Source of the DNA: Apostichopus japonicus
Taxonomy: Eukaryota > Echinodermata > Holothuroidea > Aspidochirotida > Stichopodidae
DNA length: 64,000 nt
Assembly (NCBI RefSeq): GCF_037975245.1
Contig: NC_092566.1
Span: 10,695,501 to 10,759,500, forward strand
Reading direction: 5' to 3'
Shown here: positions 51,396 to 62,533 of the stretch, piece after piece
Numbering within the stretch: the first letter of the stretch is position 1
Layout of the letters: the number at the start of each line of letters is the position of its first letter
Program-made: the position numbers and the translations under genes
Notes under the pieces: model-generated
What the model was told of the DNA's origin: nothing
Database searches by the model: none
What the model saw: the letters and a program-made list of their open reading frames with translations, nothing else

Positions 51396-52789
51396 AGTCA
51401 GACTAATTAGCAGCACTTGGTCAGTGTCTGAACCAGCACCCTATCAGAGATTGAGTGCATTTCCAAACAGCACTTGTTGATTGCCACAACCAGTATTTCT
51501 GTAAGTGCTTAAAGGTCATCAGTATTAGTCCCAAATGTTAGCATGCTAACAACTTTGAAAAGCAATTTCCTGGTGGTGCTATATTTTCAAATTATTTCTA
51601 GACATTCAGGAGTGATAAATTAGACAATTAAATATATCACAGTGAGGAAAAAAACTGAGATGGATGGTAATAAAAAATATTTGTTGAAGTTGGCACGAGA
51701 GTGACCATTTTTGTTTTCTTATTCTTATTTCTAGCATGGATACTGTATTTGGAGCCAATAAGACTTTAGGGTCCACAACAACTAGGACTTTTCTAGGCAT
51801 TTCGATATGGCGAATCTGCACTTAACATGACAGTTGAGCTGAACAAATTAATGAATAGATCAAATTTGACATCAACTGAATGGTCACTACAGTATGTACA
51901 GTATTATTGCACAGAATGTAGTACATATGTCGTAAAGTCCTTACATATTAGTTTCTCCGAATAAAAACCAGAACTCGTGCAAACAACAGCATCTCATACA
52001 TCCTTAAACATTCTTACACTTCACATTCCAAACAATAGATCTGTGTTGTATACTGTGTGTGTGTAGCACATGTACAATAATTGTATGCTGTTCAGTATTT
52101 TCAACAGCCTTGTTTACTAATTTTATTCTTTTTGCATTGCACAGTATACCAAGCAATTCATTAACAGTTTGTCTTGTTATCAATACAAGCTGCTTAATGC
52201 ACATAACATTGAGCAAGTATACATACAATAGGTATGGTTAATGATCTATTCAAACCTTATATCTAAGCCTATATCATAAAGCAATGCCTGGAAATTCAGG
52301 CTATTTACTGGCTTAATTTGCCAGGACTTACAGACTAATAACTTTAATAGACGCAGGCACAAATTTGCATTTCTATGCTATATTTACCAAACATCAATAA
52401 AAGTAGCTAACATTTGAAAGCGGAACATGATTTTAGCAAACATAAAAAAAGACTTGGTTTTTTTTATTTATCCCTTGAAATTTTTAGATATTGTCTAAAA
52501 TTGTGAAATTCTAAGCCTGAAATATGATACTTCATAAAGCTCCAAATCTAACTGTAAAAAACGGAAACATTTACTCTCATGAATGTCAAAGCATACTGGC
52601 AGCACATAGACCTACCTTACCTAAATATAAGAAAATTGTATGCACCACTTTCAGAAGGGTCAGGCTTTCTGTCTTTCATAGATACACACATATAATACTG
52701 TAGTAGCCAAAAAAAAATTTACACGATTATATCTTTCAAAATTACTAAAATAGTGTTTAATCTTAAACAAATACACTTCAATATGTCAG

Positions 52790-52945
52790 TTTTAGAATCC
52801 TGAGATTTGAGAAGGGTGGTCTCAGAAAAAAAGGAGAAATGCTCACAGAGACTTGTGACTATAAAGGGGATGCAATGCTAGAATAGATATAGGCTTGGGT
52901 AGATAAGTGTACATAGGTTTCAGGAGACAGGTAAGTGAGGAGTGA
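52790..52945 (+). mobile_element. MITE-like foldback family, copy H (right half)
   Basis: Ends TTTCAGGAGACAGGTAAGTG followed by AGGAGTGAAGTAAATATG, matching the right end of copy B over about 30 bp. It is diverged further in. Confidence 0.65.
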
Positions 52946-53849
52946 AGTAAATATGATCAATTTTAATGGGCCATAGTACTGTAGACCTGTGTATGATGGA
53001 GTGTGCTAATTGAGTCTTGAGACAAGAGACAATAATTACGATTAAGCTTCACAATGTCTCCAGAGAAAACTTTTCGTGGAGCTCTGACGACTTTGAAATT
53101 TCTCGCTTGTCCATCACTGCCATACTGTATTTTTTAGCCGCAATATTTTTTCATCCTTCAGACCAATTTTCTAAATTCCTTTTTAAATTTTAAATTTTAT
53201 TGTACAATGAAGTCGCTCAGGGTTCACTTTCCATAAACACTTGATCTGTGGTTCGATCTTGTTCTGGATTTAATGTTTAGGTTTTAGTCTCCAAACTATG
53301 TATGCTACTAAAACACATTAAAACAATACACACATGTATCTTTGCACCAATGTAAAATAGACCTTTTTTTTGTGTGTGAATGTAAACAAACTTTGTTTGC
53401 TTATATCATACCATTATCAGATATGGTAAAATATAAGGCAGTGATTAACATGATAGATCAACATAATCTTAATATTAATATTGTAGTACTTACTGCTGTT
53501 ACTTTCTGAATACATTATCCTAGGTTCATATTTTATGCTAGCAATGTATAGAACTCTCAAAGGTTGTTGAGTTGCAAACTAATATATTAAATGTTTTTGA
53601 CCGGAATAAGTTAGCTTTTATTATAGTTAGATTTTTGGCAGCAGTTTCACCAACGGGTGGCACAGTTAAGATGCACTAACAGATTTACCAATTCCCTTTA
53701 TTACAGGAATACTGAGAGCCATAAGTTCCTTTAAAATCAAATTACGATGGTATCGGTTGCCACAACTTCCACGGACACACAGACCTATCTATGGACGTAC
53801 TGTAAAGTAAATTTGTAGACAACAGAGTGACAGACCCTCATTAAATTCT

Positions 53850-53982
53850 TTATCAAGAGAGATGTGTAGGCTAGGTAGATGGTGCAAAAGTGCACAATTT
53901 GTTTTGCCTGAAGAGGGTTATAATGTTCAATGGTGGAAGGGAGAGTGCACAAGCTCCCTGGAGACAGGTAAAGTGAGGAACA
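53850..53982 (+). mobile_element. MITE-like foldback family, copy I (right half)
   Basis: Ends AGCTCCCTGGAGACAGGTAA followed by AGTGAGGAACAAATTAAA. It lies about 140 bp beyond the exon 2 donor, inside intron 2. Confidence 0.6.
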
Positions 53983-54122
53983 AATTAAATTTTAGCTTTA
54001 ATGCATTTGAAATAAATCGTCCTTATTAAAGTTAACCAAGGCTGCAGTGGTACTGAAGTAATTCCAAGCTGTATCAATATACTCCTGTACTGTACATGTA
54101 TACACATGTACCCATCACTTAC

Positions 54123-54922
54123 CTCGTATGCGTTTGCAATATTCACCGTCTCTCCAGTCTCTGCGACGTATCCCACAATGCCCTTGCCCCACGAGATCCG
54201 CACCTCCTTCTTCGTCTCCTCCACCTTCGATTCGCACGTGACGTCGAACAGTTTGGCAATCAAGCAGCACTGGGAAGTCCCCTTGCCTTGGATCAAGAAC
54301 AACGATCCCCTGTCGGCTTTTGTAAGTATCAGCACGTTTTGTAGAATTTTGTGACACAGGCTGTTCAGATCTAAGTCATTGTTAATATCCTTCACGAGTT
54401 CCATGAGGACCTGGCGGTCGTCCAACTGTTTCAGCTCTGTTATTGTCTTGCGGGATCGTGTTGGGGACGCTTTACCCTGGTTCATGATGTGTCCAGTGTT
54501 CAAGAAGCTCGGAGAGCCGTCTACCGTTTGGACCATGCGGCCCAGGGAGCCGCCAGAGCCGTGCACCTCAAACTCCGATGCGGAGACCTTGCGAACGGGA
54601 GTATTGCTACCGGAAGAGCTACTTGGTGAATGGGGGGACTCGGCCACGGGTGGCTTTGAGCTCTGAGACATGGCGCGGGAAATGTACCAGCCATCTATCA
54701 TGCTACGGGTGGCCTTACGGGCAAAGTAGTCGTGAGCGAACTCGGGATGGGAATCCAACCAGGACTCCATCCTCTCAAATTCGGCTTTGCGTTTAGGGTC
54801 GTGTATTTCCTTACTCTTGGTCTGCTCTTTGCCGTTGTCTGGCTCTTTATCTCTGCCTTCGGCTCCCCCTGGATATGGACTCATCCTATCCTGTAAGGAC
54901 ATACTCCCCTCGCAAGGTTTAA
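54123..54922 (-). CDS. PDE5: PDE5/PDE11-like cGMP phosphodiesterase, exon 2: N-terminal region and first half of GAF-A
   Basis: The 800-nt exon lies between a good acceptor (tttcgctag) and a consensus donor (TACGAG|gtaagtg). It encodes residues 6-272 of the predicted protein. Residues about 57-85 (ESWLDSHPEF, then YFARKATRSMIDGW) resemble the conserved N-terminal helix of PDE5 (WLDDHWDF...YFVRKATREMVNAW in human PDE5A). After a Ser/Pro-rich linker (91-113) comes TPVRKVSASEFE. Its Ser119 aligns with Ser102 of human PDE5A, the site phosphorylated by PKG/PKA. GAF-A starts near residue 178 (MELVKDINNDLDL), followed by KADRGSLFLI, KLFDV, SWGKGIVGYVAETGETVNIANAYE. GAF-A of this family binds cGMP and activates the C-terminal phosphodiesterase, which hydrolyses cyclic nucleotide in the cytosol. 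The GAF-A text is closer to PDE11 (WGKGIIGYV, GETVNI) while the N-terminus is PDE5-like, so orthology is open. Ser/Pro stretches and a basic patch (KSKEIHDPKRK) precede the fold, and no signal peptide is seen. Confidence 0.93.
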
Positions 54923-55933
54923 CTAGCGAAATGAAAAAACAAAAGAAAACAAACATTCAATAAGCCCAACCAAAATAATATATAAAGAGATTTGATTTAA
55001 TACCCTACCTTTCAAAAACATTTACAACACCTGACGGAAACGAGCAAAATTTATATTGCGCCAAGATTTATTAGTAGCAATCAATTTCAATACCTCCCCC
55101 CCCCCCCCCCTTCTACCTTCTCTCTTCCATCTTCTTTGAATTATTTAAAAGAAAAAAATCATATCCAGGAAGAGTACTGTAGTGCAAGGAAAGCACGGTA
55201 ACACAACAAGCAGACTAACGTCACTCTACTCAACTCTTTGGCTTGGTTGATTCCGCCTGCATGGGGTCGATGAATTACGAGGACATCCAAAGTCGAAAAT
55301 ATTTTTAAAAAATAATATAAAAAAAAAAAAGAAACTGCGACGAGATGGAGTTAAAAGACCCAAAAAAAAAAAAGGAAAAAAAATTGAATACAAAAATAAA
55401 ATACTTTGGACAAAAGCTGTTGATCCTTTTAAGTTTATAGAGGACAGCACTTAATATTCCATATCACAGTGTATAATTTTCCTCCGCTCGGATATCAATA
55501 AAAACTTTCAAAACGCTCGAACCGTCCGACGAATCTTCCATCCATTTCCACACGGAGGGAAAGGGGAATAATAAAAAGGAAAGAGAAGAACATGTAAAAT
55601 TCCCCTATGGCACTGAGAAAATTGATCTAAACTTCCAGGCTTCGTTTGTTCAGCCTGCATTACAAATGAAGAAACCCAGAAGCCGTGCGAGCTTATATGA
55701 AGATTTCTCTGCCCTGCGACATTGACGACGACGACGTCGTGAGATGTCCTAACTGGTTGAGTCAAATGTAAATTGCTTTAGCAGAAGGAGAGAAGCATCG
55801 GCAGCAAAGGTTGCTGCAGATAGCTCTACCGTAGCGCACAAGACAGCTGCCATGGTTGTCGTCGTCGCCGAGTTATTCACTTATTAATAACGTTCACGCA
55901 TCTAAAAGCTCACTGAGGGTTTAGAACATTTAC
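54923..55933 (-). other. Intron 1 of the PDE gene
   Basis: The stretch runs from donor gtaaatg to acceptor ctag. It holds a 15-base C run (55096-55110 on the + strand), A-rich runs near 55310-55390, and a CG-rich spot around 55725-55742 whose core GACGTC resembles a CRE half-palindrome. No coding sequence was recognised. Confidence 0.5.
55096..55110. repeat. 15-base C homopolymer
   Basis: Uninterrupted C run on the + strand, followed by a pyrimidine-rich stretch. It is inside intron 1. Confidence 0.9.
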
Positions 55934-55949
55934 CTGCTGTGCTGTCCAT
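55934..55949 (-). CDS. PDE5: Candidate first coding exon of the PDE5/PDE11-like gene (MDSTA...)
   Basis: On the minus strand an ATG at 55949-55947 opens five codons (M D S T A) plus one base, followed by a clean donor (CAG|gtaaatg). The single leftover G joins the first two bases of exon 2 (TT) to give GTT (Val), so the frame runs into exon 2 without a break. An in-frame TAA (55979-55977) lies ten codons upstream of the ATG, which makes this a natural start. A TATA-like box lies about 75 bp upstream. The spliced product would begin MDSTAVKPCEGS and continue into the second Met (MSLQDRM) in exon 2. The alternative is that this exon is entirely 5' UTR and translation starts at the exon 2 methionine. 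The assignment rests on splice signals and phase only, as a 16-nt coding stretch cannot be judged by similarity. Confidence 0.55.
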
Positions 55950-56017
55950 CCCTGGGAACACTGCACCTTTTTTAAATTAGGCAAATAGAAAAATCTCATG
56001 GCTTTCAGAAACGGGCT

Positions 56018-56027
56018 TATTTTTATA
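56018..56027 (-). promoter_or_regulatory. Candidate TATA box upstream of PDE exon 1
   Basis: The minus strand reads TATAAAAATA just downstream of a short GC-rich stretch (cggctccggg). It lies about 75 bp upstream of the proposed start codon, which places a transcription start near 55990-56000. An out-of-phase ATG at 55999-55997 sits at about the expected start site. If it is transcribed, it opens a short frame that reads through the exon 1 donor and stops in exon 2. In an AT-rich genome a TATA-like string can occur by chance. Confidence 0.35.
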
Positions 56028-58004
56028 TTTCCCGGAGCCGAGAGATGGCTGATGGTCTGGCCTGTGTTTTCTGAATCTGTTTAATTCCGTCTCGTCGAAG
56101 CTAATGCAATCTGAATTCAAATTCACCACTTGCTGGGATATAATATTATGTGCGTACGGAAGACGGCGCTTTGGATTTTTTCAACAAGTACATGTACGAG
56201 TCGAAGCAGCGGTTGATGGGCAATTATTGCACAAACCTACTGAGAATTACTCAAACGTTGAGACTGACTATGCAATGGCACAAACTGGAAAAGAATCCAT
56301 TTCATTGACTGACTGAAGGTTTTATTGCAAGTTATTACTGATTGAAGTGGGTTATCAACATTTGTATGTCACCCAGCCACTTGCCTATGTAGACCTGTAT
56401 ATTTAATCGCATCTACAAAATGGAAAATTTAGCCAAACTTCAAACCTCTTTTGCTTTCCCTTTTATCACTTGAAAAAAATGAAATTGCACTTTGGTGGGG
56501 TTTTTTGTCATCAAAAAACAGATCTATAAATTTATTAAACTCAAACCACAAATACGAGAATAACAGCCAGCAACACAGTACAGTTCAAAATCAAAAACCT
56601 TGACACTATTTATATTATCGAGTAAAAAACTGCCCCAAATTATCAGAATTGCTGGTAATGTAAAATTAAAAGACCAAATTATTTGAGACTGTTGGCAAAC
56701 AAGACGATGTGAAATGTACGACAAGAGCAACAGCAAATGCAGTCTAGTATTTTCTAATTTGTGGTTAAGTGATTACTTTTTAATTTTTTTGGATGAGGGG
56801 GGGGGATCATTTTTGTAGTACACATTTTATATTTGATGCACTATAATGAACATACAATTTATACATTAACACACATTATAAAGTAAAAAGAACATTTCCA
56901 GCTGAACAAAGAATTTACATTGGCAACTGGACTAGGAATGATTAGCACTGCAACTTGGGGCGGGGGGGGGGAAGGGGGAGGGAGAGATGGAAGGGAGTAT
57001 TCCTAAAAGTACCATGCCTGCCACTTTCACAGCATTACAGATAATGTATCAGAGTGGAAATAATTGGACATCAAAGAGAATAGGCATTCCACTACCCCTC
57101 TCCCCCCCCACCCCCACCCCAGAAACCCAATCCATCTAGGAACTGGCATAATATACAGTAGGTATTTCAATGAACACAGCTATCCCCTCAGTTAAGAAAT
57201 GCAAAAATTGCATACACAAAAGTATAGCACTTATTCAATTCCTACAGATTCTGCTTTATGTAAAGAAAGTGACAATCTTAACAAAGCAGTGGAATGTTCC
57301 TTTCTTTTGCATTTGTTTACAATTTACATGTTAACAAGGACAGTGTTGGATTTAACTCCAACAGGCAGATGAGGTTAGGTCAAGGGACCTCTGTGAACCC
57401 TTCAGGTAAGGATGTACTATACCAGGTATGTTTGGATTGGTGATAATGGGGATGGGTTGGGGGGCACAGTGCTTGGTACCTTAGGGGTCCCAGATGGATG
57501 TAAATCTGGCACATAGTAAGGATATATTTACACAGCTACTTAAATATAACTGGCAATGTGCCATCTCCTATAAAAGAGAGTACTTTATATGTGTAGACCA
57601 AATATCTGGGTTTTTTTTTTATAGTTTTGTTTATAAACAGATGTCTGTATATTCCAATAACTTACATTCCTGAGAAAACAGTGAACAATTATTCTAATAA
57701 ACGGGCCTTGAACTCTTTCATCTATCAACATATTGCAGCTTTGGTAGGCTGTAAGAGTCATCAGCATTGCCTCCAAAATATACTAGAATGTTAATTAATG
57801 GTCACTCATGTAAGTAAGTCACATTCCAACTTCAACAAGAACTTTACTGACAAATATCTGCCTCAAAATAATTGTCCTTGTATGAGGCATGCATCTAATA
57901 AATTGTCAACTTTAACATCCTCAATTTCTAAGAAAGATTTAAAAACTTGGAAACCTCCTACAGTAGAAGATACTTTTGACCGCTAGAGTGCTAACAAATT
58001 TGAT

Positions 58005-58142
58005 CTTAAAATGCAAGAAGTGGGTGAGAGTGGGTGAGAGTGGGTGCAGTACAAAATCAGTTACCAAATGGGTAGAGTAGGTAGATGGGAAAGTGTAACG
58101 GTTGAGAGGAGACCGGTGAGAGAGGATTAGAGGAATTAAAAC
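58005..58142 (+). mobile_element. MITE-like foldback family, copy J (right half)
   Basis: Contains (GTGGGTGAGA)n, then GTACAAAATCAGTTACCAA (compare the GTGCTAAAATGTTACCAAC of copy A), and ends GAGGAGACCGGTGAGAGAGG, ATTAGAGGAATTAAA. The donor-like core is mutated (CCGGTGAGAG). Confidence 0.55.
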
Positions 58143-58184
58143 AATAGAGAAATCAACAGTTCACAGCACTGCAGAGTATATGTA

Positions 58185-58575
58185 CAGGGTTTTCCCTGGG
58201 ATTTCTCATGTGGTAGCTGGTTGGTGACACTGGAGGGCGTAAGCATTCCTTGGGGGCGGGGGGTTCTGGGGGCATGGTCGCTCTGGAAAATTTTGTTAAA
58301 CATCCTAATGTTAATCCTCCTAACAATAAATTAGATAAAAATGCATAATTTAGGCAGAAGAACTTTTATTTGTTTCTATATAATTTAGTGTTCAAAGTCA
58401 AGTTTTCAATGTCAGATGATTACATGGGTTCTAAGTTGGATTGCAATCATTGCATTTAATTAATTCTCTGAAACAGTGAGGCGGTGATGTTAATAACATT
58501 TTTGCGCAGCGGTCGCCAAAAAACAGAGAGTTGGCCACCTTACAAATGAATACAACATGTCTGGGGAAATTCTGT
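58185..58575. repeat. Unclassified interspersed repeat fragment
   Basis: Begins ACAGGGTTTTCCCTGGGATT, with GTTCTGGGGGCATGGTCGCT then CTGGAAAATTTTG. Further on the minus strand reads GGTGGCCAACTCTCTGTTTT then TTGGCGACCGCTGCGCAAAA. The composition contrasts with the flanks, and the wording is of a type I associate with dispersed repeats in other animals. The boundaries are uncertain. Confidence 0.4.
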
Positions 58576-59755
58576 AATAATATTATATATATCCCATCTC
58601 TTGACTGTACATGTATTTGGTAATTACTTGTATTCTGTTTTATGTCTAAATGTTGTAGAAAGAGAAAGGGGGAGAGATCAATGAAGCTCACTGAGTGACC
58701 AGTGATTTAACACTATAGTGAGCACACTTTACAATACTTAGCACTACTTAGATTGTACAAGCTTCATTTGTACATGTATGGATGTAAATCTACTTGAGTT
58801 TTTCAAGATGATTTTCAGAAAACTCTTGCAAGACTCCATACTTGCTAACATTGACCACTCAGGGGTGTGTGGTCAGTTTGAACAGCAAGCATTGACAGCC
58901 AATCTCAAAGCATTTTCCCTCTCTGAGATGTCATTTAATCGTCAAATTTAACAATCCTCTATGTCTGGACCAGAAAAGTAGTTTTGACCAATTTTAGCAA
59001 CTTTTTAGTGCTATCAAATTTGGTATGATCTGGCAATTTTTGTGTGAACAGGATCTTAACAAAATATTTTATCTTCCAACACAGCTAGTAGTCATGAATA
59101 AGCTTTGCGGCAAGGTTACTATTAAACCCAATCACTTAATACTGACCAGTCTTTAGCTTATATTTATAAGATTTTATTTTCTACAGATTTCTTTTTTTTC
59201 TGGCAAATCATCTCTTGCCACCACTGATTATTATGACTTGTCAAGCTAGATGCAAAATTAAACTGATACACAAGTATCACAAATCTATGCATGCCTATTG
59301 GTGTACACACAGAATGCTAAATGTGTGTTCAAAATTTATAAAATGATAAACACATTTTTTTAATAAACTCCCAAGATTGCTAAAGTAAGCCAAAAGTAAG
59401 CAAAACACAAGCCAAGTTAATGACTCTTCTGCATTCGAGTGATCAACAATGACACACACTAAAATGTTAGGAGACATCAAAAGTTAGCTTGTCATCAGAT
59501 TCAATCATGAAATAATTTAACAAACAGAAACAATAGTATTTCCAGAATTTCTTTTTCTTTCTGCTTAAATTATCTCTTTTTAAATGACCCTCAAGTTTGT
59601 CACTCATCTTGCAACTAACAAGGACATAAACGCAACCCGTAGTCTGCATAGGAGCTTATTGAGACATTGATTCAATATTGATGCATGCATATATTGTCTA
59701 CATGCAGAAATTACTATGCTACACAATTTTTGACATTTAATACAACCTGTACCCA

Positions 59756-59786
59756 ACTTGAACTCAACTTGAACTCAACTTGAACT
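59756..59786. repeat. Short tandem, 12-bp unit
   Basis: CAACTTGAACT repeated three times (acttgaactcaacttgaactcaacttgaac). Confidence 0.85.
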
Positions 59787-62517
59787 ATAGAGTGGTAGAC
59801 ATAGTACTTTACAAAGGTATGCTGCCAGTTGACTCAGATTTTTTAGCATGCTAAAAAATGCCAAAAGTTTTTCAAAAAGTACATAATTTCTAGCTCTATA
59901 TGCTCCGAACTTCCACGTGAGTCCCTGCCAGCAATTTTTATTAAAAAGACAATTCAACGTATCTCAGTTTGGGTGACTTCTTTAAGAGGGGCAATAGAAA
60001 GGCCTGTTGAAATTTCAGCATGTGTGACCAATAAGGGAATTTTCTAGCGTATTTGGGAGCAATACTGATGACCTTTAAGTTAAATAGTAACACAAATTAT
60101 GCAAAGTACTATTAGAGACACAAAATAGGAACCAATTCTCCTACCTATTACTTCATAGCCTAGTCCTGGTGACTTCTATTTACATGAGCATTTTATAGTG
60201 TATTACATTAATATGATATCCGTATCTTCAATCTTATTCTGGTCAGTAGTACAATTCCTACAGGATACAGCACTTTAACAAGTTAATAGAGTTACTGTAC
60301 GTTTAACAACATTAGGGATAATTTGCCAGCACATGTTCAGAAAATCAATGCAGCATATCTCTGCTGGGTTCTCCATCAAAAATCATATTTACATGAATGT
60401 GTAGCTTACTGACTTAAAACTTATATGCCAAAAATCATCGAGACAAACTTCAATTTAACTTGCCTGAACCCAAGAGTAATTTTCTGTACCTAATTATTAT
60501 TAATGAAGAGTACAACCTTATTACCAATGTTGCCAATGTTATGAGTGCAAAATCTCAACTATTAATCATATAAATACCACACTGTCAGTCAACCACAATA
60601 CAATATGTAGGAGGTTCAGTGACATATCAAAGTCAACAATTAACGGTACATAATCAATACTGGATCAATAAAAACAAAATAGTGCTGTGATACCGATACT
60701 ACACTTCACACAGACATTGTCATTACGTAACAATACATGTATACAGTGCAGACGATAATCGGTCAATTGAGGCCTAAGCAGTCTATTCATGTGTACTATG
60801 CATTCTACTGTTGAAAAGCCTAAATTAATCCGCTCATTCTTAGCCATTTAGTGGTCGATAGAAAAAGAGACAACATGGATGTCAAAGCAAGAAGTGAACA
60901 ATTCTTACGTGATTAAATGGCGTCCACTGAGAAACTATAAACCATCGCTTGTACTCCGTTTATAATGCGAAAGACTGTTGTCGGGCCGATTTCTTCACAG
61001 CCGCCGCCATGCGTTGCATGCAGTATTATATATCAATACAACAACATACAATTTAAATCACAGCTGATTGTACGTAAATCGTCGATAGAAAAGCGCCGAA
61101 ATCAATGTGGGTGGCGCTAGTTAAGTTTTTGTCAACTGAATTATTATTATTATTCAGAATAATGCCAAAACTCTACATAAACTGCTACAAACATCATATC
61201 CCATGAGTGTTTATATTTGTACTCTTTACTGTCATTTCTCATGGGATATACAGCAGGGCTTTCTGAATTACGGAGTTAATACTCGTCCAAATTCCAAACA
61301 ATCAATTTCCATTTGAAAACCCTTTATATCAAGAGACTCCATTGCGGCCCAGAAAATATCACGGTCCATAATAAGTTGTACATTGAAGTATGGTCACACG
61401 TTTGGACACCCAAACGGCAGACCCAACATATTGGGCAAGATTATTCAATTCTCCCTTGATCTCTGCTTAAACATTTTTTCTCTCTCTTTCTGGCTCTTGT
61501 AGAAAATTTATTGAGAAAGCCTGCTTTTCGTGAAACATGTTATTTCTGCTTTTTTATATTGTAATTTCACTTCTGTCTGGAAAACACCTCAGCAAATAGA
61601 AAGAAATTCCCTGGTGCGAATGATATTGGCGAATGGCGTGTTTGTATGAGTTAATAATTGCGTACCAGCGTAGTCTACCCCCCCCCCCCTAGTTGCCAAA
61701 CAAATTAATAGCGCGTTGCATCTGACTCCTGCTTCATGTGGTAAGGGACTTTGCGTGCATTCCGTGAACAGGTCTAAAAAAGAAGCTTATAAATTAATAG
61801 ACCAAACTTTGTAAATATCAGGAATATTCATACAATTAATAAAATCCAATTCACTGGGGCATCTACGCCCAATAGAACCCTCCTCCCTATCTCTCTATCC
61901 CTCTCTGGGCCGCGTCCAGGGTCCCTATGTAATGTTACCCTCTTAAAGTCTCCAAACAGTTAACGTAGTGTTGATTACTATTTTGATTGCATCAATATTA
62001 CAAATATAATGCGGATTTCCCATTGACGCAGATATTAGCTAATATCATTCGCCCGTGTCGGTTGTTTAATGGAGAAAGTAGCAACTTCCGGCTCGATCTC
62101 CTCCGATATGATTAAATTGGAAAAATTAGCTAATTGGTTAAGTTAATTAGATACGTTAAATCCGAACTCATAATTCCACAAGATCCATGCAAAATTTCTT
62201 CGCGCAATCATTGACTAGGTCATAATATAAGCTTTAAATATCTAATAATAATTCATGTTCAAAGTTATTGACCCATAAAAATAGACATTATATCTCCATA
62301 TATGGTGCAAAGTTTTGTTGAATCTTAGCGCTACGATTCCTAAAATATGCGGAAACTTCAACTCTATTCGTAACTCGACACGACATGAAAGGAGAATTTA
62401 CTCCGATCACCAGTAACAAACCGGCATCGGCAATGTGGTCAATAATTATTATTTGGTTAGCCCAATGAGTGGTTTGATTGCATTGTATGGCTTTAATCTT
62501 TAAAAAGATGTCTTCAA

Positions 62518-62533
62518 CCCCCCCCCCCCCCCC
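62518..62533. repeat. 16-base C homopolymer
   Basis: Uninterrupted C run on the + strand. Confidence 0.9.

Larger units (their letters stand above)
25706..54122 (-). other. Intron 2 of the PDE gene (28.4 kb)
   Basis: This long intron splits GAF-A between NAYE and DPRF. It contains most of the repeats listed separately: 142-bp repeats, the SINE, several MITE-like copies, the 59-bp tandem, the 104-bp satellite, a LINE end and the GTAC array. The stretches between them (for example 25720-28490, 31660-35230, 37100-38340, 44000-46960, 48050-50700, 51400-52780) are AT-rich and show no coding sequence I recognise. Confidence 0.8.

Noticed and set aside
54096-54796. Several + strand frames opposite exon 2
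   Set aside because: They are complements of the true PDE exon, whose coding sequence limits stops on the other strand.
53985-54956. Treating the whole open frame, including MFVFFCFFISL at its start, as the N-terminus with a signal peptide
   Set aside because: That leader is the translated polypyrimidine tract and acceptor of intron 1, and the end beyond NAYE is intron 2 read-through. Splice sites at 54923/54924 and 54122 and the match to the family define the exon.
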